DNA of 64,000 nucleotides from Klebsormidium nitens (lineage: Eukaryota > Streptophyta > Klebsormidiophyceae > Klebsormidiales > Klebsormidiaceae), in contig DF237067.1 in NCBI GenBank assembly GCA_000708835.1, forward strand, positions 4,054-68,053, written 5' to 3'. Each line of letters opens with the position of its first letter. Positions within the stretch are counted from its first letter, which is position 1. The notes beneath the pieces were generated by a model. The model worked only from the letters and a program-made list of their open reading frames with translations. It did not search any database and was not told where the DNA came from. Position numbers and translations under genes: made by a program. Of the stretch, positions 22,053 to 34,157 are shown in pieces.

Positions 22053-22699
22053 TCACTCCGGAGGCCCAATGACCTTGTCCTTGGCCTTCTGCACCCAGCG
22101 CTGCACCTTGTTGGACCGCACGCCCTGCAGCCAACACAACGGCAGGGCGGGAGGATCAGAGCTGCAACAGCAACTGGCTGGGGTCGAACAAGGTGGAGAC
22201 AGAGCTGAGAGCATCACATTTGTCAGTAGCGTAAATGGCGTGAACTTGCACGCTGTCTAGCTCACCCGATTGGAGACGTAGCAGTCCCAGAACGCCTTTT
22301 GGAATGGTGTGCAATTGGTGAAGAAACCCCCACTTTTGAAACACTTCAGGAGAGCCTCTGTAAAAAGAGAGCAAGAACAGTGTGGCTGAGTGCGGGCAGT
22401 GTGGCCAGCAATAAATCCATTAGTACGAGCACAGACTTCAATCCATTTTGCTACCAGCAAAGAAGCAATGGCGGCAGGTTGCATGCTGGCTTCTTACCAT
22501 GCTCCTCCACGCAGGCCGCCAAGGCCTCCTGCTTCTTCAGCTCTTCGTGAGGCAGATGCCCCGGCTCAGCGTGGCTCACCGGATTGCCTGCAACACCTGC
22601 TTCTTCCAAACCGTGCTTTCCCACTTCACTTGTGTCGTCAGAGTCGATGGCCGCCTTGGCCTCTTCACGAGTCGTGCCGCTAGTCCACGCCCAACCCAT
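22053..22699 (-). CDS. Small Cys-x9-Cys (CHCH-like) protein, probably mitochondrial
   Basis: Three exons: 22498-22699, 22266-22357, 22053-22124; 121 residues with exact phases. The N-terminal half is acidic and low in complexity. Residues 63, 73, 83 and 93 are cysteines, each separated by exactly nine residues (ACVEEHEALLKC, CFKSGGFFTNC, CTPFQKAFWDC). This is the spacing of twin CX9C helical hairpins that are oxidised by Mia40 in the mitochondrial intermembrane space. Members include COX assembly factors and complex I/IV accessory subunits. Here the loop between the two hairpin helices is also nine residues. The basic C-terminus (VRSNKVQRWVQKAKDKV) is Cys-free. I cannot name the ortholog. Function in respiratory-chain assembly is inference from the motif. 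Confidence 0.82.
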
Positions 22700-25433
22700 G
22701 TGCAGCAAACAGAAGACGCTTTCTGCTCCGATCAATCAGCAGCTCAGGACCAATTGGCACCAATTGGACGCAAAAAATGTTCAGCAATGGCCAGCCATGG
22801 ACTCGGAGCAGCCATGCGGCACCATTGGCATCGTGAACTAATACTCGTGAGTTAGCATTGACCGTGACGAACCAAAGTAACGGTACTTTCGGGGAGCTCG
22901 GCACGAGGGTGAACATCGCCGAGAAACGGCATGTAAATGTACCATACAATATAGTGGTATGGTATAGTGGCGGCATTTTCCCGGTTTCACTTAGGGTGAA
23001 CACAAAACAGCGTCTGACATGCATTTTCTGACAGGTACGTACCGGAGATGGTATGTACTTCATCGCGCGACAAAAGGCTATTGGTATGTACCGCGGTACT
23101 AATGCGTTTCAGTGCCACGTGTTCAGCTAGTTAAGCAACTCTAGTTACACAAACCAGTCTCTTAACCTAAATAGCGTCATTTCTCGGTCTCCTGAAGGCG
23201 CTTGAAGTTTTCGCTCGCGCCCTGGACGTGGGAGCTGATACTTGTAGCCAATCGCCTCCTTGGAAGTGTACCGCATCATACCAGGGTTGTCTTGGATCCA
23301 GCTACGCTCCTTCAGTGGGAGCGGGTTTGGGAGCTGCTGGTGCTGGAGCTGCTAAGCTGCTTTTATCAGGCTGGTCCATGGCGTCCAATGGTCGAGCTGG
23401 AAGCGAGATGAGAACGTTTGGAATGATGAAGAGAGACAAAGAAACGAGAAGGAACGAGCTGTTGGAAGTCATCACCCCTCGTCGACTTCTTCTCAAAACA
23501 CTACTATCGAGTGTGTGTACATGGCGAGTGTACACATTCACTCTACAAAAAGACTATGTTTTTCCAAGCCGCCAGTAATTTAGTACCGATCAGAGTACCG
23601 AGCGTGTAAGTTCGCCGCATCCAACCTGGCTGGCTCGCATCCGTCCATCAAAAATCGGCGTTTTAATCGACGGTGCCATTTCTTGTCACAAATTATCTAA
23701 TTCACACTCCCTTCTATTTACGATTGTTTGCTCCGGGTAGTAAGCCGGTTTCCGCCTCAGCGCTCTGTACTGGCCCCTCTCAAAACTATTTCCGTGGTTG
23801 ATCGATCTAGTGCGGAAACATCTATGTGGATCCAGTTCATGATCGCTAAGTTGAGGTACTGTCCACTGAAACAAGCGGGGGAACAAGCGAAGCTTTGGCC
23901 AATGGATTTAGACCAAGAAAGCTTAGACGATTTCCCACCAAGCGAGATAGAGCAGCTCCTAAACAGCTGCTCATGAGGGAATTTGTCAACTTTAATTGGT
24001 CTCCATATACAAATCTGACCACTGGCTGAGCACATGACCAGCAAGTATGACGACGTCCCTGCTTCCTTGCAATAAACGCAAAATAAACCTAAAGCATTTT
24101 TTATTGGTTGTATGGTGTCAGAAGAAAGATTGCCATGCCCTGCGTAACACGGGCGCTGCCATTGGTTCGAGGAATTGGGCCTGGCAAGCGAGCCCACGGG
24201 GAGCCCACATTGTGCAACCATTCTAATTCATCGAAGCCGTTTGGGAAAAAATCAACACTCCATGACGATCGAACCCTCGTAGCAAGTGCTGATGCAAAGC
24301 GACCCTTGAGCAATTCAATGCACTTCATTTGTCTTTCAAAGAACGGACGTCCGAATGCAGAATCCACGTCTACATGTCAGAAAAGTCACGCCGCGCCTTG
24401 GAGCATCCTAGGCTTCAGAATCAAGCGCCAATCGTACCCTCGAAAGTTCGACATAGATCGACTTCCGCATTCGTCCCGTCACAATCCCGTAAGGCTTTAA
24501 TAGAAGGTACGAAGCACGTACGAAGATACGACCGGGTCAACCGAAGGTACCAACCCGGTCTTCTACTAGTCGCAGTAATCAGCTTCGCTGGGTGACGTGC
24601 TCTACTTTGAAGTGTGTAGATCAGCGCACGACACGGACCGCCAAGCGAGACTCCTTTCACGAGAAGGGCGCATATGGATCTGGAGGCCAGGAGGCGTCCG
24701 CTCAAGCACTTTGAGCGTTTCAAAGTGCTTGAAACGGTGAAAAAGGTCCATACGGATGTGGTCGTCAAGAGTTCCTGGGACAAGTGCAGCCTTACATGCC
24801 AAAGCGAGCGGAGTCAATGTTTGTTGAAGCAAACCTCAATAGACGTACGGCCCATCGCATGTGTCCGTCTGACCCCCGAAGCCAGAGGAGTACAATGCGG
24901 CTATGCTACGCCTCGAGCATTCACCTTTGACGAATCGTGCAGTTTCGCTGTGGTGACAACAAGTACGTGCAGCCACGTCATGAACTCGAAAAGAGCTGTT
25001 ATCCGCGTGAAGCGAGTCAACGACGAGGACAGCAGAACGTGATTTTAAATAGGTGAGAGTCCGACTCGACTTTTGTCTCCTCGCATAGCCAGTATTGCCG
25101 ACTAAAAGCAGACTCTCAGAGGTTGTGAGCTTCTACTGTCCGAGTCCCGATACAGGTGATCATGTCATTGTACAAGACGTCCCAAGTCTTCCGTGTACCC
25201 TACCCATATCCAACGTGTCTGTTGCCGGTCTTGTGGTCATGTGAGCTGGTTCGAGCAGTTTAATAAAGTCAGCCGTTTAGGCTAGTGAGCGGATAAATAG
25301 GATGGAGCAAACACAGATCGACGCGCTTCGGCGGGATTAGCAACATCACACGGGAAACGACCCAATCCCTTGCTTATCTTCGACAGCCTTTACGGTGTTT
25401 GGTGAATTACGGCCACCCATGTTCCCGTCACCG
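22700..25433. other. Gene-free spacer with a perfect hairpin
   Basis: About 2.7 kb between the Cys-x9-Cys gene's start and the KNOX stop. Several short open frames show no family resemblance or splice partners. It holds the hairpin at 24702-24732. A primer-site-like TGGTGTCAGAAG near 24113 has no LTR beside it. Confidence 0.5.
24702..24732. repeat. Perfect 11-bp inverted repeat (hairpin)
   Basis: TCAAGCACTTT (24702-24712), a 9-nt loop, then AAAGTGCTTGA (24722-24732). The stem is perfect. It could be a foldback in RNA or a dimeric protein site. No T-run follows and no function is evident. Confidence 0.8.
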
Positions 25434-28166
25434 TCAGTGTTTCCAGTTCCGCTTTCGCTGATTGATGAACCAGTTGCTGACTTGCTTCATTGACAGGCCC
25501 GTCTGCCTTGCGAGGGCCTGCTTCTCGTCATCCTGCAGCACCCGACACCGACCAATTAGTTTCTAATCAGTCAGCGACGAGTGACCTCTCGAAAGCATTG
25601 TTTGAAAGCATCCTCTCGAATGCGCCTCGCTTGGTCGCTCAAGTTTTCGTCAGTCCGTTCCGTTCAAATGTTCCAAAGGTTGAGGACAGGAGGCGCCGGT
25701 CACCGATCAACGCATGGCCTGATTGAGTACTTCCCGGCTTTTCTTTGCCGATCTCTTCTTTTGTCCTAATTCAACTAGCTTCGAGTTTTGTAAGGCTAAG
25801 GAACCCACCCACAAGGTGCATAAGAGTTCACCCCTGCTCGATCCGCGACCCCGCTGCCAGCTGTGGGCACCTGACCCCACCTTTTTCGTTTCTGTACTTT
25901 CTCCTCCATCCTCCTTTGGTAGAGAAGTCCGACACATTATGACGAGATGAAGATAGCCGTCGAAGCGCGTGCGAAGTGGGGATTAGTTTTTATTACTTCC
26001 AAAAATTTCCGTAGACGTCTCTGATTGGGAGCAGCACGTGCAATGTGGATGGTGGGGCACGGGGGGCGCTGACCGTGGGGTAGGGCCAGCTCTCGTGGCG
26101 CCTCCACCAGTCCTTGAGCAGGTGCCCCTGGTCGCCGGGCAGCCGCCCCGCCTGCCGCTTGCGCAAGATCTCCTTGTGCACCTCCGCCAGGGTCTCGCTG
26201 CACGTTCGAAAGGGCACGGCGTTAAGGATCTCATCTGCATCCGGTCACTTGACTATGAGACACATAAGCTCTTCAAATCTACTTGAAATGGACAAGTTTC
26301 AGAGTTCCCAAGACTGAGTATGCGCCCGCCGAGCTCATGAGCAGGACTTACAAACCAAAACCGCTGTGCTCTGCCAACCTCGCATATTCAGCCGCTCTCT
26401 GCACATGTCTCAGGATCCACGCTCCAGGAGAGGCGTGTGCAAGCGGTGCATTCCGATCTGCTCAGCGGTCCACAGCTTCGTCCTCGCCTCGCCTGGGCAC
26501 TTGTCTGCCCTCACCTGTACTGTTTCTTCAGCTTGTGCCGCAGCTCCTTGGCCATGCTGGCCGCCACCGCGGGTTCGGGCCCCCTCGCCCCCCGCCCTTC
26601 CGAACTTGCACCCACAGGTCCGCTCTCTGTCGCCCATTCTGCGCGTCCCAGTTGCGCGTCGCGCTGCAGGCATCTGCGACAGGGCGTTCCCCAGGCGTTC
26701 CCACCTGGCCGATGTACGAGCAGTGCCGGGTGCTCTTGAAGCTCGACCCATGCACGGTCAAGACGATTTGAGTTGCTGTACGGAGTTTCAGCTGCTGGGA
26801 TGCATCCTCTCGCTGTTGCTGGGGAGCCTCACCTTCTGACGAGCATGGCCGTACTCGTGCTCAGGCCGCCGCCGCCAAGGTCCGAGGCCGGTTCTCTTGA
26901 GCGACTAAAGCCCACGTCCCTCCCTGCCGCAGGCGGAACCCTTCCGGTTGGATCGCCTCGAGGGTGACCAGTAAGACCAGACGTTCCGTCGATTTCGCCC
27001 AACGGTCGAGTGCTGGCGAGTAAGGCGGGGAAGGCGGGGTGGGGGCTAGCGCTGGGCCTAGCACCTGGGCCGGTGCTGGAAGGCACCTTTCGCAAAGACG
27101 CGGGCAAGAGAGGACCTTGGAGGTCAGCTGCTTTTCTGGACCTGCCAACCGCTCGAGAACGATCCGCCGCCGGCTGGGGTGGACTTGATCTGAGACTGGA
27201 TACTTGCGGCGACAAAGTTGCGGGCGGCCTTGCACGGTGGCCCAAAGCGTCCACTAGTCTTTGCTCCAACACCTCACAGGACCGCAGAGCTGCGGAGATG
27301 TGGCTCTCGAGAGCCGCCTTGAGCCGCCCCAGTTGAGCCAAGCACTCTGCCTGATCAGGAAAAGGCAAGACGTTCAGATATCTTGACGAGCTTGCGATTG
27401 TACCACAAGGGTTCCAGATCTGCCACCTGTTTTGTTTCTTCTACGAAATTTCCCCCCCAGTGCGCCCTACTCGACCTCAGAAGTCCGGATTCCTTTCAGT
27501 AGGTTTCGTATGATGCTGAAAGATTTTCTGCGTTGAGATTCTTTTCATTTTTGTGATGCAATGTTTAGCGAGTTGAACGGCTGCGTTGGCAACAACGTCA
27601 TTCTAAATTCGAGCTAGGCACTCTTCCGCCCTTTGTTATGTTAGCGGCAGGCTTGATAACACTCTCTTCATTATTTTCTTGGGGAAGGAAGCCTCACCAT
27701 GAACGCATCCACCTCCGGCGCGGCTGCCTGCAGCCCGGGGGCAGCGCGTTCTGCTCTTCCTTCCGCTCCGATGCTCCCATGGGCGGCTGCCAGGTCCAGC
27801 TCCAGCTGATACAGCCGCGGCGAGGAGGTGTCCATCTGCGCGTTGCAGGACAGTTCTTCCATCTTCGAACGTGCTGAGGATGGGTCAGAATCACCGCCTT
27901 GAACTAAGGTACAAAGACCATCCTGCAGAAAGAGGGGCACAGGCAACATTCTCAACTGATGCGTGCGTACTCTTTCAAATTTTCTTGCTTTCTGCACACC
28001 TCTTCCTAGCAACCTCGTAGGGTCTCACCTGCACGCAGGCTACATGAGCTGCGATAAGCTTGGGGTACGACTGGTTGCATTCTATGTCGTGGACTAACAG
28101 GGGCAGATCTGGTGGCAGCGACCCAGCCTGTAGACCAGGCTTCGCAGAGATGCTCTCCTCTTCCAT
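25434..28166 (-). CDS. KNOX-class TALE homeodomain transcription factor
   Basis: Six exons: 28029-28166, 27698-27922, 26833-27350, 26515-26673, 26074-26197, 25434-25532; 420 residues, phases closing exactly. In order: KNOX1 half (about 26-46, [20 protein letters not shown]); KNOX2 (about 116-155, DAFM joined to [18 protein letters not shown]); a long Pro/Ser/Gly-rich linker; ELK domain (about 334-357, [12 protein letters not shown] then [10 protein letters not shown]); and a TALE homeodomain (about 357-418) with the three-residue loop extension (WPYPT) and recognition helix [14 protein letters not shown], with Asn412 as the invariant DNA-contacting residue. The intron after WPYPT sits at the place typical of KNOX genes. 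The start ATG at 28166 is the first in an open frame that continues upstream, so the N-terminus is tentative. KNOX proteins heterodimerise with BELL partners; in green algae they control the zygote programme (established for Chlamydomonas GSM1/GSP1). Confidence 0.93.
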
Positions 28167-29520
28167 TAAAAGCGGGCAAGCACTGAAAGTCCTTCTGGGG
28201 ACGACAAAATGAAAATCGACCAATTGGCTGATCAACACGAACGACCAAAATATGCTTTCAAGTGGAGCAAACACTGCAAGCGACGGGAGACATCTGTTCA
28301 TGTTAGGCCGTTCAGAACATTCAGGGTGACACATTCCGCGAATTACGTTAGATAAGGGCGTATACCTTGAATCCTGACTCTGATGAAAACTGCATTGAAC
28401 AGACCACAAGATCTGCTTGCCTGCAGCACTCCTCTATGACCGGACGAAGGAATGGCATTGCTTACTCAGCAATTCAAAATTATTGCATGAAACTGTGACC
28501 AGGGAGCTGCAATCTTGGCATCAATGTAGTGCGCTTCGAGGACACCAATTGCCATCCCTGATGCATGGTCGATGAAGTCGAGGTGGAAAGCCTAGGTCAT
28601 CCGTACCACCACGTCTCTCCTTGAGGGGCACTCCGTACAAAGAGACGAATCTTAGTTTTCAAGGCTTCTCAGTTGGGTCATTCCGCACGCGGAAGATTTC
28701 TTATCAAATCCCTCAAATCGCTGCGATTCTCTGATGCTTTGTAGGATCTCTGAGCACACTTTTTTAGTCACCGAGTTTCCTTCCTTCCTCTACTCGTATT
28801 TATACCTTTCTTTTCTCCGTGCTGTCTCCGTGAGCATAACAAGTGCACGATTTGAGAAAAAGGTTTTTTTTCCTAGCTACTCTTTGTTTTGATGCAGTAG
28901 CGCAAAAGATTAGTGATTACACTTGGAAGGCAGCGAGCGCCGTTCTCAGCAGGGATTCAAAGCAGCTTCTGGGCTGGAAGTGGATGCTGATTGTAAAGGC
29001 TGGCGCAGTGCTAGGACGTAAACATCAAGCCTGCAGGAAGTGCAATCCTCGTGAGAACCTAGGATGAAAGCGGCAGGCTCGGCCCAGTTTTGCCTTCGAA
29101 AGCCGCTGGCCTCTTTCAAGTCATCTGCAGTGGGGCTCGCATCGATCGGTTCGGCCTCGCCCTTGGTCTGGCGTAGTCGATCGGCCCTAGAAGCGCAGCA
29201 TGAGATGATACCACACTGACGTTCCGCAATTACGTTGACGATCGGCTACGGCCGGTAAGGTTTACCCGTGGCCCTGGGAGTGGACCTTTGAAATACTGGA
29301 TTGCATGAGACAACCTTTTGGGAGAGCTTGATATTCAGGGAAAGATGCCGCGCTTGGGTGATAAGAATGCTGCACAACTGAAGGCGTGTTACAACGGGCG
29401 CACGCCCCACGCAGACGGACAAGTGCGCGTGAGAGATTCGGAAGCGGCAGTTTTGGATACTTGGGTGAGGCAAAGCTTTAGAGGTTTTGTGACGGATTAA
29501 GCTGGAGGGTTGCATGCGAA
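28167..29520. other. Spacer between divergent genes
   Basis: About 1.35 kb between the start of the KNOX gene (minus) and the next plus-strand gene. Presumed promoters of both. No exon or repeat is supported. Confidence 0.5.
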
Positions 29521-32500
29521 ATGGATCTAGGCGGCGAGGATTACGATAGGAGGAAAGATACCAAGTCCATCCTGGACCTTCTGACAGCAGGTACAAAGGA
29601 TGTCGATGCTTTAGTCAAGTACGAAAGAAATGGAACTCCAAGAGCGATGAGGTGAGCATCTAAGCTATTCAACGTTGACCTTGAAGCATGCACAAAACCG
29701 CACGCAATGTTAAGATTGTCACTGCCTCTTGATAGACTATATTTCAAAGTTCTCTTAAGAATCTACCTTTGTATAATCTCTTTCGCATGGCTTTGCAGGA
29801 TGAAATTGGGAAATGACTACAAAACCCTACAATGTTGGTACGAAGCTGATGCAGGTTTCGAGCAAGAAACAAGTAAGAATTCAAGGGAAAATAAGCTAGT
29901 ACTCTACTTTGTTCATATGCTTTTACTCAGAAAACGTCCGAAAGAAACCCTCTGCTCTACTGTGTAAGTCTTTCGTCAGTGTGTCTCTTGGAACAAGTCA
30001 CTGATTTGATTTGAACGGTTGCTTCTGAGGGACTATCGAGTGCTTGCTTCAGATTTGCAATTTTTTTTGACACATTTCAATATGCAAGTAGACTGCGAAG
30101 CAACAATCTGCATATCTGCGCTCTGCTCATTAACCTTCTGCATTTCTGCAGTTGAACTGTCAAGTGTTCGCGCTTTCCACCACGGTCTTAACACGCAAAC
30201 GGTCTTCAGCCACAACGAAGTGAACTCTGAAGCATTCAAGGATGTGAACAATCTGAGCTTCTACCTGATACATGATGATGGTCGAGCTCGAGAGACAGGA
30301 GAACGAAGCAATAAGCGTTCGTTAAATCTGACAGCAACAAGCTCTCAGTCGTACGAATTGTGGGCTAACCTGTGTGGCTTGATCTCCGTCTGGAACATTA
30401 TCAAGACTCCGCAGGTACGACTTTCCATCAATAATTGCTACTCCTTTGAGCCAGTCGTCTCTCTCTATCACGCTTTTCCTGTCATACTGCAATGGACAGA
30501 ATGAACAAGGTTCGGCTCCAATGAACGATTCTCTGAATTCCAACACATCTGAATGACCATAGCTTTATTACGATGACAGTCGCAACTTTGATCCAGTCCT
30601 CTGACAGCCTTGCATATTTTATGCAGGAGGATCTTCTAACATGCTCCAGCATCAAGTGCCAGCACTTCGTGAAGGTGGCTTCGCTACTTGTGGAGCTCAT
30701 GTGCAGAAATGCAGTTGAAAAGTGAGTTGAGACCCTACGATTGATTCAACGGATCGAAAAAGCTGGAAGAAAAGGAACAGATAGACGAACTGGATATTTT
30801 CTTGTAATTCTGTCCGCATATGATCTGAAGGCGGCGTCACAAAAGCTGATTAATAAAACCTTTCTCGTGATCTATCGTTTTCTTCTTCCTGCAGCGGAGC
30901 TGCTCTTGAAGCGATAGCATTCTTGTTGGATTCTGGCCTACAAGAATACGCCGCTACTAAAGAGGAGACCAATTTTCAGGCCGCGCTTCTTGAGCTTTGC
31001 AACGCCGTCACGACGTGTCACAATAAGACCTCGTTGTCTGAGATTGTACCACTTTCGAGCAGAGCAGGTTTGGCAGAGGTGAGCTGATTGGCAAGGAAAG
31101 ATTGGGACAGGTTATATCTCCCCAAAAAACAATATCCTCGACATTGCAGAGCATCGACGTCTTTACGCGATCTGATATCGCACGTTTACGATCCCGTTCT
31201 TTAGAAGCTGCGGCAGTGCCTTTTGCACTCAAAAATTTCACCGTACCTCAAGCAGATAATCCTGGGACAATTGAAACGAGATCTTATTGTGCATCGTGTG
31301 TCTTTTGACGCTTTTCAGACGACAGAAATTGGATCCGTGGCTTTTGCTCGCTGAATTGACCTCCCCTTCTGTCTCCGACAGGAGTTATGGGCCCTCCTAT
31401 GCCGCCTCCTTCTCCAAGCTGACAGCCTGCCCGCCTTGCAAGACGCTGCGTCCGTTGCTCTTCAGAAGCTCTCTCTACAGCTGCCCAGACCTGGACGTCT
31501 TGCGCTGCACTCTTCCATCCTTGGAGTTCTCAGCGCAGCTGCCGGTCAATTGAGCACTACGTCGATTGTCAACTTGCTAAACCTGCTCGCCGGCAACGCT
31601 GCTTCTGGCGGCTACCTGACACAGCAGACCGCTCAAGAACTCCGCATGCTAGCTCTGGTAAAGGACCAAAGCCTGAGTGCTGCTGCATCAAAGACGGTAG
31701 CTGCTCTACCCGTCAAGGGCAGCGTTTTGACGGCTGCTGAAGAGAAGTTTGTGTTTCTTGAAAGGACGCTTCTCCCGTGGCCCGTTCTGAAACGTGCATC
31801 CGAGCAAGAGTCCCCAGCGATCATACCTGAAAGATGTGAGCCGTTTGAACCTGCGAGCATCGAAGTAAGCGAGAGCCCGGAGAAGCACATCCTTCTCAGC
31901 CCTTACCCGTTTGTACCGTGCCGAGCAGCCACGCGGCAGGTTTTGAGAAGCGGTGATCAACAAGAATTTTCAAGTGATCCTTTAGCCAGGAAGACCCCAC
32001 CTAGAGGTAGCCAGATCCAATCTGAAGCCCCGGCGTCCCCTTTGGTCCTGCACCCTAGCCCGCTAAGCCCCAAAAAAAGCGCTGGTCCTCCACGGTCCCC
32101 TTTGAGTTCCAAGTCACCAACCTTCAGCAGGTCGAGAGACCTGGCCCGTGTTGCAGCTAGTAAGAGCCCTCAGAAGGAGCAGCGCGCCCTTTCACCACCA
32201 ACCAAGAATCAAAAGCTTACGCCTACGGGAGCAGCTAAGAAGGTACTCTTCTCGACAGACGGAACCAGCAAAGACTTGGCCACAAGGTCCCCGCTGCGAG
32301 AAAAGGTCGCGATGCAGAGAAGCAGCGGAGGAGGTCAGGGTCCTGCGCCATCATCCCCGCTGGACAGACCTTCTAGCAGCAGAACGCTGGGCCAGGTGGC
32401 GAACCACTTTGAGGCGAGGAAAGAGGTGTGGAAGAAGACGGCGGCAAAGAAGAAGGAGTCCGACTACGACATTCCCAAACCAGATGCACAGAAGGATATT

Positions 32501-32794
32501 GTCTCAGCCGGTGTCCAAGTTTCTTCGCCAAATGGGAGTTTCACTGGAGCTGAACTCGAAGGAGTTGTAGAGAAGCCGCCAGAAGGCTCCGCAGCTCTGC
32601 TGAAGCCAGTCGAAGTGTTCGGTAAAGCGGCAATGCACGCCAATACCATAGATACGTCAGAGGTAGTCCTCGAAAAGCAGACTGCCACTTGGCAATACGA
32701 CACATTGAGTGCGGAGGAGTGGCTCCAGTTGGCAAAGCTAGAAGAGTCGTCAGCAGCCGAGGATAGCATCAAGGACAGCAATTTGTCAGAATAG
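29521..32794 (+). CDS. Unrecognised protein: helical-repeat-like N-terminus, Ser-Pro-rich C-terminus
   Basis: Six exons: 29521-29651, 29799-29872, 30152-30414, 30627-30721, 30895-31078, 31382-32794; 719 residues with all phases consistent. I do not recognise the family. Residues 1 to about 370 are rich in Leu/Ala helices with repeat-like periodicity (for example SQSYELWANLCGLISVW, VKVASLLVELMCRNAV, ELWALLCRLLLQADSLPAL), suggesting an ARM/HEAT-like solenoid. Residues about 370-600 are Ser/Pro/Lys-rich and probably disordered. They contain many S/T-P sites, several with following basic residues (SPLSPKK, SPQKE, LTPTGAAKK, SPLREK), the pattern of CDK substrates. The tail is acidic (YDTLSAEEWLQLAKLEES). 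Such architecture is seen in chromosome and meiosis proteins, but that is only a suggestion. Exons 1-3 are the least certain, having low GC and no homology support. Confidence 0.68.
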
Positions 32795-34157
32795 CCACAA
32801 ACGGTGAAAGATTGCGACATTTTCCGAAGTTTCGCACTTAGAGGTCCAGGAGGTTGGGAAGTTTGTCTACCGTAGGAGGGCCATGCTATTTCTGATCCGT
32901 GATCAATGAAAGAAGTCTGCTCGTTCAAGTAGGCCAGGGTTGGATAAAAAATCAGTGAGATCAACACGACGATTGATGCACGAGTTTGTCTCATCCGCGG
33001 TGTTTGACGGACCAATCCTGACAACTGCATACCGCGAACCGCCTAAAATGTTGACACCACGAGCGGGTCTCGGCCCGCTGGCTGGTTGGTGTAAGGTGAA
33101 GCATCGAGTGCAGGCCGTTGTTGTCTGCTTAATACACACCTCGCGGACCAACGCCCAAGCATTCGAAACATTTGCGGAGTTACTGACAAGAACAAGTTGT
33201 GTGGGCAAACAATTCCTCATGTTCAAAACCGATTCGCGCTGATGATGCATGGCCATTTCTCCTGACTATGCATCTAGATCCGTAGGTCTTGCCGCAGAGG
33301 CGCCTAGGTCTGCACGTGCATGGTACATGAACAAGCGATGCGACTTACAAAGATCCTGCATGCACTTGATGATGGTAGTAGAGCTTGCACCTGATGCATG
33401 CATGTTTGTACACCGGCGGACAACTGGAGTATATATATAGAAGTTCGAGCCGAGCAGAAAATGTCAGCTGCCGCCAATTCAGTCATTGCCAGGGGTGCGA
33501 TCATGATTATTTAGGCTGGCTGGATCTCGTATATTACAGATGGTTGCCAAAAATATATGGCCATGTATGAGCTGTGCGCCAACACAATTGCGGCAGACCG
33601 CCAGATGTCTAGCTGCACTGAGCCGCCAAAGTCCAATTAGGACGTGTGATCAGAACACATGGACTTATTCTGCTCCTAGGGCGAAACACTGATGGCCCGC
33701 CCCGCGCCCATCGGCCGAAGTTGTTGCACACTGGATCCATTTCAGCCACATTGATTGATCGTCTTGGCACGAACGTCTATGCCGGGGCCTCTATCATGTG
33801 TTTGGCCGTTACTAAAGCTCTAGATAGGTATGTACGGGTGGAAAGAAGCGCAGCAGCATTGGTTTCTTGGTGTGATTCCACAGCCAGCACGGCATCGGTT
33901 GACTGTATTCTAGTACTGCCCCGAGAGTATCTGCAATCTTGCACCATCAGTTGCTTTACTCGAGATGAGCAGGGAAACCAAAAACGCAGTGATTTTTTTA
34001 TTCATACACCTCTCTGCCTCGAAAGCAGAAGCCTAGTCCTAGTTGCTCGCAATGCGGAACAAAGCAGTCCCAATGACCTGCAAAAGTTAACCTCAATAAT
34101 GACTTGCACACTTCCGCGCCAATAACGTACATCGAGAGTACATACGCAGTACCTGCC
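32795..34157. other. Convergent spacer
   Basis: Between two convergent stop codons, so it holds both 3' UTRs. It includes short CATG-rich and TA-rich runs (about 33330-33440). No coding exon is supported. Confidence 0.5.

Noticed and set aside
23728-23976. 82-codon plus-strand open frame
   Set aside because: No recognisable domain, no splice partners, low GC like the surrounding spacer.
24112-24124. TGGTGTCAGAAG, similar to a retrotransposon primer-binding site
   Set aside because: No LTR ends or gag-like frame nearby; the match is weak.
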